From assembly GCA_963760435.1 (NCBI GenBank), contig CAVXDE010000031.1, forward strand, positions 62,001 through 126,000: 64,000 nt of DNA, written 5' to 3'. Each line of letters opens with the position of its first letter. The first letter of the stretch is position 1. The notes beneath the pieces were generated by a model that ran no database searches, was not told the DNA's origin, and saw nothing but the letters and a program-made list of their open reading frames with translations. Below, piece after piece: positions 51,215-60,247 of this stretch. The DNA is from JAFAXD01 sp963760435 (GTDB lineage: Bacteria > Pseudomonadota > Alphaproteobacteria > Rhizobiales > Xanthobacteraceae). Position numbers and translations under genes: made by a program.

Positions 51215-52426
51215 GTGACCTCGCATCTATTGCCGACATACGCGCGCGCCGACGTTGCATTCGAACGCGGAGAGGGAGCTTGGCTCTTCTCCACGACGGG
51301 GGAGCGTTACCTCGATTGCTCCGGTGGCGTTGCCGTCAACGTGTTGGGGCATGCACATCCGCACCTGCTCGAAGCTCTGACCACGCAGGCTCACAAGGTC
51401 TGGCACGTATCCAATCTCTATCGCGTGCCGGAAGCTGAGCGTCTGGCCGACCGGCTGTGTTCGATCTCGTTTGCGGATCTGGTGTTCTTCTGTAATTCCG
51501 GCGCCGAGGCGATGGAGTGCTGCATCAAGGTTGCTCGCAAGCACCATGCCGCCTCCGGTCACCCTGAGCGTTTCCGGATCATCACCTTCGAAGGCGCGTT
51601 CCACGGCCGCACGCTGGCAACGCTCGCTGCCGGCGGCAACAAGAAATATCTGGATGGCTTCGGTCCTGTGGCCGGAGGTTTTGATCACATTCCGTTTGGT
51701 GACATCGAGGTCGTCAAGCGCACGATCACCCCGGAAACGGCCGCGATCTTGATCGAGCCGATCCAGGGCGAAGGTGGCGTCCGGGTGGTTCCCAATTCCT
51801 TCTTGCAAAGCCTGCGCGCGCTTTGTGATCAACACGGTTTGTTGTTGATATTCGATGAGGTGCAGACCGGCGTTGGCCGCACCGGCCATTTCTTCGCTTA
51901 TGAGCGCACGGGCGTCACGCCCGACGTCTTCGGATTGGCGAAAGGTCTCGGCGGCGGCTTTCCGGTCGGAGCATGTCTTGCGACGGCGGACGCCGGCAAG
52001 GGCATGGTCGCGGGGACGCACGGCTCGACCTTTGGCGGAAATCCGATGGCGATGGCGGTCGGCAACGCCGTGCTGGATGTGCTGCTCGCGCCGGGATTCC
52101 TGGAAGGCGTGCGCAAGAAGGCGCTGCTGTTCAAGCAGCGGCTTGCCGAAATCCATGACCGCCACAGCGACGTGATTTCTGAAGTGCGCGGCGATGGGTT
52201 GCTGCTTGGGTTGCGGACCACGGTCCCCAACACCGAACTTGTCGATGCGCTGCGCGCCGAGCACTTGCTCGCGGTAGCGGCCGGCGACAACGTGGTGCGC
52301 CTGCTGCCGGCGCTGATCATCAGCGACAGCGAGATCGGTGAGGTCATCAATCGTATTGATCGGGCTGCGACAAACATTGAGCGCGCGCTCGCGGCCAAGC
52401 GGGAAGCATCGGGAGCAACAGTGTGA
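51215..52426 (+). CDS. argD: Acetylornithine aminotransferase
   Basis: A 403-residue PLP enzyme converting N-acetylglutamate semialdehyde to N-acetylornithine. LDCSGGVAVNVLGHAHP near residue 34, FCNSGAEAMECCIKVARKHH near residue 88, IFDEVQTGVGRTG near residue 213, and the PLP Lys in GLAKGLGGGFPVGA near residue 247. GTG 51215 begins MTSHLLPTYARADVAFERGEG, the conserved start; the upstream frame is unsupported. It overlaps argF by 4 bases. Confidence 0.94.
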   Translation: MTSHLLPTYARADVAFERGEGAWLFSTTGERYLDCSGGVAVNVLGHAHPHLLEALTTQAHKVWHVSNLYRVPEAERLADRLCSISFADLVFFCNSGAEAMECCIKVARKHHAASGHPERFRIITFEGAFHGRTLATLAAGGNKKYLDGFGPVAGGFDHIPFGDIEVVKRTITPETAAILIEPIQGEGGVRVVPNSFLQSLRALCDQHGLLLIFDEVQTGVGRTGHFFAYERTGVTPDVFGLAKGLGGGFPVGACLATADAGKGMVAGTHGSTFGGNPMAMAVGNAVLDVLLAPGFLEGVRKKALLFKQRLAEIHDRHSDVISEVRGDGLLLGLRTTVPNTELVDALRAEHLLAVAAGDNVVRLLPALIISDSEIGEVINRIDRAATNIERALAAKREASGATV

Positions 52427-53385
52427 GCGGCCAGGTCCGGCATTTTCTGGATCTCATCGATATCGCGCCGACCGAACTGCGCGGCATGATCGAGGCCGGC
52501 CGCGCCATGAAGCAGGAGCGCCGTCACGCAGCCGGAGACGGGCCCTTGGCCGGCAAAGTCCTGGCAATGATCTTCGATAAGCCCTCGACGCGGACGCGCG
52601 TGTCGTTCGATGTGGCCATCCGTCAGCTCGGCGGCGGCGTGATCGTGTTGACTGGACAGGAAATGCAGCTGGGTCGCGGCGAGACTATCGCCGATACGGC
52701 GCGCGTTTTGTCGCGTTATGTCGATGCCATTGTGGTCCGCATCCTCGAACACGATATGTTGCTGGAACTCGCGCAGCACGCGACCGTTCCGGTTATCAAT
52801 GCACTTACCAAGTTGTCGCATCCGTGCCAGATCATGGCTGACCTGATGACGTTTGAAGAGCACCTCGGACCTATCCACGGCAAGACCGTGGCCTGGAGTG
52901 GTGCGTCAAACAACGTGCTGGCATCCTGGATGCACGCCGCGGAGCGGTTTGCCTTTCGGCTGAACGTCGCGACGCCCACGGAGCTTGCGCCGCCCAAGGC
53001 GCTTACCGAATGGGTGCGTGCGTCGGGTGCAGCGATCGAGCTTGGCGTCGACCCGGAGGCTGCGGTGCGCGGCGCCGATTGCGTGGTGACGGACACGTGG
53101 GTCTCGATGGGCGACAAAGATGGTGCGCGGCGTCACAATCTGCTCAAGCCCTATCAGGTCAATGCCCGATTGATGTCCCGTGCGAAACCCAACGCGCTGT
53201 TCATGCATTGTCTGCCAGCCCACCGCGGCGAGGAGGTCACCGACGACGTGATCGACGGGCCACAGTCGGTTGTGTTTGACGAGGCGGAGAACCGTCTGCA
53301 TGCCCAGAAGGGCATCTTGGCTTGGTGCCTGCAATCAGCAGCACATGGACACGCGGCAGCGAACGCACGAGCGGGCGCCCCATGA
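52423..53385 (+). CDS. argF: Ornithine carbamoyltransferase
   Basis: A 320-residue enzyme making citrulline from ornithine and carbamoyl phosphate. Carbamoyl-phosphate motif STRTRVSF near residue 55, HPCQ in KLSHPCQIMADLMT near residue 130, ornithine-site WVSMGDKD, and the catalytic Cys motif FMHCLPAHRGEEVTDDVI near residue 264. The GTG start at 52423 overlaps the argD stop (GTGA). Confidence 0.97.
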   Translation: MSGQVRHFLDLIDIAPTELRGMIEAGRAMKQERRHAAGDGPLAGKVLAMIFDKPSTRTRVSFDVAIRQLGGGVIVLTGQEMQLGRGETIADTARVLSRYVDAIVVRILEHDMLLELAQHATVPVINALTKLSHPCQIMADLMTFEEHLGPIHGKTVAWSGASNNVLASWMHAAERFAFRLNVATPTELAPPKALTEWVRASGAAIELGVDPEAAVRGADCVVTDTWVSMGDKDGARRHNLLKPYQVNARLMSRAKPNALFMHCLPAHRGEEVTDDVIDGPQSVVFDEAENRLHAQKGILAWCLQSAAHGHAAANARAGAP

Positions 53386-54386
53386 ATGAAGGCATAATAC
53401 CATCGCGCGCTCCAAGAGACTGGGCGCGCGATGACGCTATTCTGCCATTCGAAGTGGCCGCGCTCGATCAGCGCGGGAGGGTCGTGCGCCTTGGCGCCTC
53501 ACTCGACCAAATCCTGTCGAGCCACGACTATCCGCTACCTGTCGCAAAGCTGCTGGGCGAAGCCGTGGTGTTGGCGACGCTGCTTGGTTCGTCGCTGAAG
53601 TTCGATGGTCGCTTCATTCTGCAGACCAAGACCAATGGTCCCGTGCGGATGCTGGTGGTCGACTATGTCACGCCGGGCAGTGTGCGCGCCTGCGCAAGCT
53701 TCGACCCTGCGCAGGTCGCGGCCGCCATCACGGCCGGGAAAGCATCAGCCGGCGAGTTGATGGGACACGGCCATCTGGCGATGACAATCGATCAGGGGCT
53801 CGAGATGAGCCGCTACCAGGGGCTCGTGGCGCTGACCGGCGGTGGCCTCGAAGAGGCCGCGCATGAGTATTTCTTGCGCTCGGAGCAAATCCCAACCCGG
53901 GTACGGCTTGCCGTCGCCGAGGAGTTTTCCGCCGGCGCTGGCGGTCCGCAGCATCACTGGCGTGCGGGTGGCATTATGCTCCAGTTTCTCCCTGCCAAAT
54001 CGGAGCGAATGCGTGGGCCCGACCTGGATCCGGGAGATGCGCCGCCCGGCACGATGATGCATCAGGTCCCTGAGGACGAAGCCTGGGTGGAAGGCCGGTC
54101 GCTCATTCAAACTGTAACCGATATCGAGCTGATCGATCCCGATGTGTCGAGCGAGCGCTTGTTGTACCGGCTGTTTCATGAACGCGGTGTGCGGGTTTTC
54201 AGCGCACAACCGGTTGAGTCCAAGTGCTCTTGTTCACGCGACGGCGTGAAGGCGATGCTTGAGAGCTTCCCGCAGGAGGATCGCGATCATATGGTCGAGA
54301 ATGGCGTAATCTCGGTGACTTGCGAGTTCTGCAGCTCGAAATATGTGTTCGCGCCGGAGGAAGTTGGGGCGCACAGCCCTAATTAG
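53382..54386 (+). CDS. hslO: Redox-regulated chaperone Hsp33
   Basis: A 334-residue holdase activated by oxidation and unfolding. The zinc-redox switch is CSCSRDG near residue 285 and CEFC near residue 315. The N-terminal substrate-binding part includes LLGEAVVLATLLGSSLKFDGRFILQTKTNGPVRMLVVDY near residue 60. ATG 53382 overlaps the argF stop. The argD-argF-hslO order is common in alphaproteobacteria. Confidence 0.95.
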   Translation: MNEGIIPSRAPRDWARDDAILPFEVAALDQRGRVVRLGASLDQILSSHDYPLPVAKLLGEAVVLATLLGSSLKFDGRFILQTKTNGPVRMLVVDYVTPGSVRACASFDPAQVAAAITAGKASAGELMGHGHLAMTIDQGLEMSRYQGLVALTGGGLEEAAHEYFLRSEQIPTRVRLAVAEEFSAGAGGPQHHWRAGGIMLQFLPAKSERMRGPDLDPGDAPPGTMMHQVPEDEAWVEGRSLIQTVTDIELIDPDVSSERLLYRLFHERGVRVFSAQPVESKCSCSRDGVKAMLESFPQEDRDHMVENGVISVTCEFCSSKYVFAPEEVGAHSPN

Positions 54387-54420
54387 GTGCAGGATCCACT
54401 TTTCCGGGACCTGCGCTGGC

Positions 54421-54813
54421 TTAATTGATCGTGCGCTTTGCGTCTGGACTGTCGAGCGAAAACGCCGGGATGTCGATGCTGAAGCGTTCTCCCTTACCAC
54501 TGACCATGCCGTAAGTGCCGGCCATAAAGCCGGATGGCGTCGGTAGCGGTACTCCGCTGGTGTACTCGAACGACTTGCCGGGTTCGAGCACAGGCTCCTC
54601 GCCCACGACGCCTGCACCACGGACCTCCTGAATTCGGCCAAAGGCGTCGGTTATGCGCCAATGCCGGGTCTTGAGCTGCACGGTTTCCGGCCCGTGATTG
54701 CTGATCTCGATCGTGTAGCTCCAGAAAAAATAGCTCTTTTCGTGCGACGACCGCTCAGGCAAGAAGCGGGGGGTCACCTTGACCTCAATGTTGCGGGTGA
54801 CAGCCCGGTACAT
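54421..54813 (-). CDS. apaG: ApaG family protein
   Basis: A 130-residue single-domain ApaG/FN3-like protein: YFFWSYTIEISNHGPETVQLKTRHWRITDAFG near residue 28 and GVVGEEPVLEPGKSFEYTSGVPLPTPSGFMAGTY in the second half are the family hallmarks. It has been linked to Co/Mg handling, but its biochemical role is unsettled. It is convergent with hslO and divergent from the OpgC-like gene, with 11 bases between the starts. Confidence 0.93.
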   Translation of the reverse strand: MYRAVTRNIEVKVTPRFLPERSSHEKSYFFWSYTIEISNHGPETVQLKTRHWRITDAFGRIQEVRGAGVVGEEPVLEPGKSFEYTSGVPLPTPSGFMAGTYGMVSGKGERFSIDIPAFSLDSPDAKRTIN

Positions 54814-54824
54814 GGCGCGGACCT

Positions 54825-56085
54825 ATGGTTGGTGTATCGGCGAACAAGCGAGCTTACCGTGCTGGCGACGCGGAACCAACTACCCGCGTTGAAACCGCCG
54901 CGCCTCCGGTCACGCCCGCCCCGCGTGGTCGCATGGCCCCGCCTCCCGTGGAACGGGACTTGCGGCTCGACCTGTTCCGCGGAATCGCCCTGTGGTTGAT
55001 TTTCCTCGATCACATCCCATCCAACATCGTCAGCTGGATCACGATCCGCAACTACGGGTTCAGTGACGCGACCGAGATCTTCGTCTTCATCTCGGGCTAC
55101 ACGGCGGCATTCGTGTATGGACGCGCCATGCGTGACCGCGGTTTCGTGGTGGCAGCCGCGCGCATCCTCAAGCGCGCCTGGCAGGTCTACGTCGCGCACA
55201 TTTTTCTGTTCGTGATCTATCTGGCGGAAATCGCCTATGTGTCGCGCAGCTTCGAAAACCCGCTCTACGCCGAGGAGATGGGCATCTTCGATTTTCTGCG
55301 GCAGCCGGATGTGACGCTGTACGAGGCGCTGCTGCTCAAGTTCAAGCCGGCCAATATGGATGTGTTGCCGCTCTACATCGTGTTGTTGGGCACGTTTCCG
55401 CTCTTTCTTTGGATTCTGTTGCGCCGGCCCATGTTGGCGTTGGCGACCTCGGTCGCCGTCTACGTCGTTGCGTTGCAATTCGACGTCAATCTTCCCGCCT
55501 ATCCGGAGGGCACCTGGACCTTCAACCCGTTTGCCTGGCAGCTGCTGTTCGGCTTCGGGGCTTGGTGTGCGGTTGGCTGGCGCCCAACGGCTCAGCGGCT
55601 TCATGCGCTCACCGGTGGTGCTCGGTCTCGCGATCGCTTACCTGGCGTTCTCATTGGGGATCGTGTTGACCTGGTACTTTCCGCCCTTTGGGCATTTGGT
55701 CCCCAAATGGCTCTCCGATTGGATGTATCCGATCGATAAAACCAATCTGGACGTTCTGCGCTTCGTTCATTTCCTGTCGCTTGCCGTGTTGACGGTCCGA
55801 TTTATTCCGCGCGACTGGCCGGCGCTCAGAAGCATGTGGCTGCGGCCGGCCATCGTCTGCGGCCAGCATTCGCTCGAGATCTTTTGCCTCGGCGTGTTCC
55901 TGGCGTTTGCGGCGCACTTCATCATGGTGCAGGTTTCCGAGGCTGTGTCGGCGCAGGTGCTGGCGAGCGTCACGGGCATCGTGTTGATGGTTGCGGTCGC
56001 CTGGCTTTTGTCGTGGTATAAGAATATTGAACGTAATCCGGGAACACGGCCACCAGATGCCGACCTCGCCGGAGGGGAGGCATGA
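54825..56085 (+). CDS. opgC: OpgC-like membrane acyltransferase, split by a frameshift
   Basis: A polytopic OpgC-type protein, probably a transferase adding succinyl or related groups to periplasmic glucans. The N-terminal frame (54825 to ~55580) has LRLDLFRGIALWLIFLDHIPSNIVSWITIRNYGFSDATEIFVFISGY, a hallmark of OpgC. The C-terminal half continues in the next frame from about 55590 (RSPVVLGLAIAYLAFSLGIV) to the TGA at 56085. One extra base at about 55570-55590 explains the shift. ~419 residues after correction, with about ten helices. It overlaps the first SGNH gene (ATGA). Confidence 0.82.
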
Positions 56086-56834
56086 AGAGTTTCGTCACCG
56101 CACTGATCGGTGCGCTCGTATGCGTCTCGCCGGCGCTTGCCGGGGAGCATGAAGACTGTGCTGTCGCGGCGCACCTGGTGACCGCTGACTATCCGCTGCC
56201 CCGGGTGGCGCGTGCCATCGCGCAGAAGGAACTCAAGGTTGTCGTTGTCGGTTCCGCCTCGAGCCTGCTCGCGGGTCCGGGCGGCAAACAGGAAGCCGCC
56301 TATCCGGCGCGGCTTGAAACCGCGCTCAGTAAACGGCTGCCCGGGGTCAAGGTGACGGTCGCAACCTTCGCCAAGCCGCGTACAACCGCCGACAGCATGG
56401 AGACGGACATCGAGCGCCTCGTCCATAGCGAAAAGCCGGCTGTGGTCATCTGGCAGACCGGCACGGTCGATGCCATCCGCCGGATCGACCCGGAGGATTT
56501 CCGCTCAGCGATCGACCAAGGTGTGGCAGCCGTGCTGGAGGCGGACAGCGACATCATTTTGATGAATCCGCAGTACAGCCCGCGGACGGAATCCATGATT
56601 GAAGTCCAACCCTATGCCGACGCCATGCGGTTCACCGCGATGCAGCATGAGGTGCCGTTGTTCGATCGCTTTGCCGTGATGCGCCAGTGGGGTGAACTCG
56701 GCACCTTCGATCTCCTTGATCCCACGAAGAAAACCGACATGGCCGAGCGCGTGCATCAATGCGTTGCGGATCTGCTGGCAGATTTGATTGTGCAGAGCGC
56801 AAAACTCCCCGCGGCCCATGACGATCATCAATGA
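56082..56834 (+). CDS. SGNH-fold hydrolase-like protein, catalytic residues partly lost
   Basis: A 250-residue secreted SGNH/GDSL-fold protein. The signal peptide ends near ...SPALAG (residue 21). The nucleophile block is VVVGSASSLLAG near residue 54. The fourth block reads IWQTGTVDA, with Val where Asn is expected, and the C-terminal DxxH catalytic motif is absent. It may be inactive or act with its neighbour. It is translationally coupled to opgC and 104 bases upstream of a second, better-preserved paralogue. Confidence 0.78.
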   Translation: MKSFVTALIGALVCVSPALAGEHEDCAVAAHLVTADYPLPRVARAIAQKELKVVVVGSASSLLAGPGGKQEAAYPARLETALSKRLPGVKVTVATFAKPRTTADSMETDIERLVHSEKPAVVIWQTGTVDAIRRIDPEDFRSAIDQGVAAVLEADSDIILMNPQYSPRTESMIEVQPYADAMRFTAMQHEVPLFDRFAVMRQWGELGTFDLLDPTKKTDMAERVHQCVADLLADLIVQSAKLPAAHDDHQ

Positions 56835-56937
56835 AATATAAGAAAAACAGGTGGCATGCGGGGCGCGCAGACTGCTACAAACTTGGCAACAACAAGGCTC
56901 AGGCGGAAGCCGCCGCCAGCACGGGACAGGGAAGCCA

Positions 56938-57756
56938 ATGTTGATGAACGACCGGTGGAGGGCAGGTCTCGCCATTGCCCTTCTGGCAGCTTTGTCGATT
57001 TGCAGCGCGCGCGCCTACGCGGCCGATCGTATTTGTGACGGGCCATCGGACCTCACGCGCCTCGATCGTCCGCTCGTCCACGTTGGCGAGAAGTTGTCGG
57101 CGCGCGAGCCGATCAAGATCGTGGCGCTTGGATCTTCCTCGACAGCCGGTGCGGGTGCCAGTTCTCCTGCGGCGTCCTATCCGAGTCGGCTCGCCGCGGA
57201 ACTCGCCGAACGCTATCCCGACGTGCCCATCACGGTTCTCAATCGCGGCATCAATGGCCAGGACGCTGCCGAGATGATCGCGCGCTTCAAACAGGACGTG
57301 ATCGACGAACGACCCGATCTGGTGATTTGGCAGATCGGAACCAATGCCGCCTTGCGTGACGTGCCGATTGAGGACGTCGGCAGGGTCGTCCGCGAAGGCA
57401 TTGCCGAGATCAAAAATTTGGGCGCCGACGTTCTGCTCGTCGATCCTCAATTCGCTCCCAGGGTGATCGCCAAGCCGGAAGCCGAGGGCATGGTGCGCCT
57501 GATCGCGACGACCGCCACGAGCACGAAGGTCAATGTGTTTCGCCGCTTTGCCATCATGCGGCATTGGCGTGAACGCGATGGAATGAACTTCGACGCGTTT
57601 ACGTCCCCAGATGGTCTGCACATGAACGACTGGGGTTACGGCTGCTGGGCCAAGCTGATGTGCACGGCGATCTCGGATGCGGCCACGCGTGCGGTGACCT
57701 CCGCACATGCCTCTCCGCCCGCCGTCCACATCAACAACAAATCGGCCACGCCGTAA
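56938..57756 (+). CDS. SGNH/GDSL-family hydrolase
   Basis: A 272-residue secreted SGNH hydrolase. The signal peptide ends near ...RAYAA (residue 29). Block I ALGSSSTAGAG near residue 63 holds the nucleophile Ser, block III has RGINGQDAAEM, block IV has IWQIGTNAAL (oxyanion Asn), and block V has SPDGLHMNDWGY with the catalytic Asp and His. An esterase or acyl/sugar-ester hydrolase role on envelope glycans is likely from the OpgC neighbour, but this is inference. ATG 56938 is chosen. Confidence 0.85.
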   Translation: MLMNDRWRAGLAIALLAALSICSARAYAADRICDGPSDLTRLDRPLVHVGEKLSAREPIKIVALGSSSTAGAGASSPAASYPSRLAAELAERYPDVPITVLNRGINGQDAAEMIARFKQDVIDERPDLVIWQIGTNAALRDVPIEDVGRVVREGIAEIKNLGADVLLVDPQFAPRVIAKPEAEGMVRLIATTATSTKVNVFRRFAIMRHWRERDGMNFDAFTSPDGLHMNDWGYGCWAKLMCTAISDAATRAVTSAHASPPAVHINNKSATP

Positions 57757-57762
57757 TTCCGG

Positions 57763-58955
57763 TTAGACTTTCTCCAGCGCGGTCACGAGATCGGTCACCA
57801 CGTCGTCCGGGTGTTCGAGGCCGGCGGAGAACCGAACCAATCCATCACTGATACCGAGTTCCGCGCGCGCTTCCGGCGTCAGCCGCTGATGCGTCGTCGT
57901 GGCCGGATGCGTGACCAGGCTCTTGGCGTCACCGAGATTGTTGGTGATGCGGATCAGCTTGAGCGCGTTGAGAAACCGGAACGTGCCGGCCTTGTCGCCA
58001 CCCGCCACCTCGAAGGCCACGAGTGTCGAACCGCCGCGCATCTGCCGGCGGATCACTTCGGCCTGCGGGTGGTCGGCACGGCCGGGATAGATCAGCCGCG
58101 TGATCTTGGGGTGGTCGGCGAGCGCGCGTGGACACGGCGGCCGCTGTATCGCTCTGGCGCTGCACGCGCAGATGCAGGGTCTCCAACCCTTTGAGCAGCA
58201 CCCAGGCGTTGAACGGCGACATCGACGGGCCGGTCTGGCGGATGAACTGGTGGATGTTGTCCTGAATGAATTTTTCCGATGCCAGGATGATGCCGCCGAG
58301 GCATCGCCCTTGGCCGTCGATGTGCTTGGTCGCCGAATAGACGACGACGTCCGCCCCGAGTGCGAGCGGGCTCTGCCAGATCGGCGTGGCGAACACGTTG
58401 TCAACCACCAGCGTGGCTCCGGCCGCATGCGCGATTTTGGCCACGGCCGCGATATCGACGACGTCGAGGGTCGGGTTGGTCGGGCTTTCGAGGAAGAACG
58501 TCTTGGTGTTGGGGCGCACGGCCTTTTGCCACTGCTCGAGGTCGCGGCCATCGACCAAGGTCGACGGCACGCCGAACCGAGGCAGGAAATCCTCGACCAC
58601 CCAGCGACAGGAGCCGAACAGCGCCTTGGCGGCGACCACGTGATCGCCGGCCTTGAGTTGCCCAACCAGCGCGGTGGTGACTGCGGCCATGCCGGTGGCG
58701 GTGGCCCGCGCCGAACTCGGCGCCCTCGAAAATGGCCATCCGGCGCTCGAACATGGCGACCGTCGGGTTGGAAAAGCGCGAATAGAGGAAGCCCGGCTCC
58801 TCGCCCTTGAAGCGCGCCTCGCATTGCTCGGCGCTGTCGTAGACAAAGCCCTGGGTAAGGAAGAGCGCCTCCGAGGTCTCGCCGAATTGCGTGCGCATGG
58901 CGCCGGCGTGGACGAGTTCGGTTTCGGGGCGATAACGGTGAGCGGGCGCTGACAT
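57763..58955 (-). CDS. metZ: O-succinylhomoserine sulfhydrylase MetZ, two apparent frameshifts
   Basis: PLP enzyme making homocysteine from O-succinylhomoserine and sulfide. The three frames together give a ~397-residue product: RPETELVHAGAMRTQFGETSEALFLTQGFVYDSAEQ at the N-terminus, SATKHIDGQGRCLGG (PLP Lys) in the middle frame, and LVTHPATTTHQRLTPEARAELGI at the C-terminus. Single extra bases near 58714 (gttcgg) and 58130 (tccac) break it. Removing each restores GAESARATATGMAAV and VSRALADHPK. A SAM-II riboswitch controls it. Confidence 0.85.
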
Positions 58956-58969
58956 CGAGGACCTCCAAC

Positions 58970-59000
58970 AAAAATCCCGGCCTGAGCGATCTCGGCCGGG
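58970..59000 (-). terminator. Intrinsic terminator in the metZ leader, exclusive with an antiterminator
   Basis: On the minus strand CCCGGCC (59000-58994) pairs with GGCCGGG (58982-58976), followed by ATTTTTG. The same CCCGGCC can instead pair with GGCCGGG at 59019-59013, which overlaps the riboswitch's 3' end (GCTAAAAGG). A TTGGAGG Shine-Dalgarno lies after the T tract. This is a consistent terminator/antiterminator layout. Confidence 0.8.
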
Positions 59001-59017
59001 TTCCACAGGTCCCCCGG

Positions 59018-59072
59018 CCTTTTAGCGATTTATTTAACGTGGCTGCAAGCCGGCCGGCTCAAATGACCACGG
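59018..59072 (-). ncRNA. SAM-II riboswitch upstream of metZ
   Basis: The minus strand reads GTGG-TCATTTGAGC, a GCCGGCCGGC block, TTGCAGCCAC, GTTAAATAAATC, GCTAAAAGG. It has the SAM-II signatures: P1 GTGG (59070-59067) with CCAC (59042-59039), the A-rich linker, and the 3' GCTAAAAGG whose GCT can pair with the loop AGC to form the pseudoknot. The class controls methionine-cycle genes in alphaproteobacteria. Placement before metZ and the downstream attenuator agree. Confidence 0.92.
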
Positions 59073-59140
59073 GACAACTCGTTCCTAACAAGCCGCGCCG
59101 CTTTCCGTCAAGGCCGCGATTGGATAGATCATCGCGGGAC

Positions 59141-60238
59141 ATGACGCTCGCTTTCAACGCCGGTGACCAGGGCATTCTGCCCGACCGCCTGATTCACGCG
59201 CTCGCGGACAGCGGGGCCATTCCGGCAGCGCAGCCATTCGTGCCCGGACAGGTTCAGCCGGCGAGCCTTGATCTGCGCCTCGGAGCGGTGGCGTACCGGG
59301 TTCGCGCGAGCTTCCTGCCCGGCCCCGGTACGTCGGTCGAGAAACGGATCGCCGAACTCAAACTGCACCAAATCGATTTGCGCGACGGCGCCGTGCTGGA
59401 AACCGGATGCGTCTACATCGTGCCGCTGATGGAAAGCCTGGCCTTGCCGCTCGAAATCGCGGCGTCGGCCAATCCGAAAAGCTCGACGGGGCGGCTCGAC
59501 GTTTTCACCCGCGTGATCGCCGATGAAACGCGCGGCTTTGATCGGATCGAGGCTGGCTACCATGGCCCGCTTTACGCCGAAATCAGCCCGCGCACGTTTC
59601 CGGTACTGGTGCGCACCGGCTCGCGTCTGTCTCAGATCCGCTTTCGGCACGGTGCGGCGACGCTGGATGCGGCAGCGCTGCGCAACCTGCACGCCGCGGA
59701 GCGACTTGTTGATGATGACCATGCGGACGTGAGCGAGGGGATCGCCGTCGGCGTGGATCTCGGCGGTTTCGACGCGCTGATCGGCTATCGGGCCAAGCGC
59801 CACACCGGGTTGATCGACGTTGATCAGCGTGCCGCTTACGACGTGGCGGAGTTCTGGGAACCGTTAGCGGCCCAGAAGAACAAACTCATCCTCGATCCGG
59901 ACGAGTTCTACATTCTGGCTTCGAAGGAAGCGGTACAAGTTCCTCCAAATTATGCCGCAGAGATGGTCCCGTTCGATCCCCTCGTCGGCGAATTTCGCGT
60001 GCACTACGCGGGATTCTTTGACCCCGGTTTCGGCTATGCGGGCGCCGGCGGAAAAGGGTCGCGCGCGGTGCTCGAGGTGCGCTCGCGCGAGGTGCCATTC
60101 ATCCTCGAACACGGGCAGATCGTCGGCCGGCTGATCTATGAACGCATGCTGGCGCGACCGGACCAACTCTATGGCGAAGGCATTGGATCAAACTATCAGG
60201 CGCAGAGCCTGAAGCTCTCCAAACACTTCAAAGCCTGA
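59141..60238 (+). CDS. dcd: 2'-deoxycytidine 5'-triphosphate deaminase
   Basis: A 365-residue long-form alphaproteobacterial dCTP deaminase made of two tandem dUTPase-like domains. The first has QPASLDLRLGAVAYRVRASFLP and NPKSSTGRLDVFTRVI; the second begins near residue 205 with GLIDVDQRA and contains the trimer-type segment VPPNYAAEMVPFDP. Ends QAQSLKLSKHFKA. ATG 59141 is preferred; in-frame starts at 59063 and earlier lie next to the metZ riboswitch and are less likely. It is convergent with the CoxL-like gene. Confidence 0.9.
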   Translation: MTLAFNAGDQGILPDRLIHALADSGAIPAAQPFVPGQVQPASLDLRLGAVAYRVRASFLPGPGTSVEKRIAELKLHQIDLRDGAVLETGCVYIVPLMESLALPLEIAASANPKSSTGRLDVFTRVIADETRGFDRIEAGYHGPLYAEISPRTFPVLVRTGSRLSQIRFRHGAATLDAAALRNLHAAERLVDDDHADVSEGIAVGVDLGGFDALIGYRAKRHTGLIDVDQRAAYDVAEFWEPLAAQKNKLILDPDEFYILASKEAVQVPPNYAAEMVPFDPLVGEFRVHYAGFFDPGFGYAGAGGKGSRAVLEVRSREVPFILEHGQIVGRLIYERMLARPDQLYGEGIGSNYQAQSLKLSKHFKA

Positions 60239-60247
60239 CTGATACTT

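Noticed and set aside
51227..52264. 345-codon open frame opposite argD
   Set aside because: Antisense shadow; the argD motifs on the other strand explain the sequence.
57763..58955. metZ as a true pseudogene
   Set aside because: The intact SAM-II leader, conserved active site and single-base nature of the shifts make sequence error more likely; not settled without reads.
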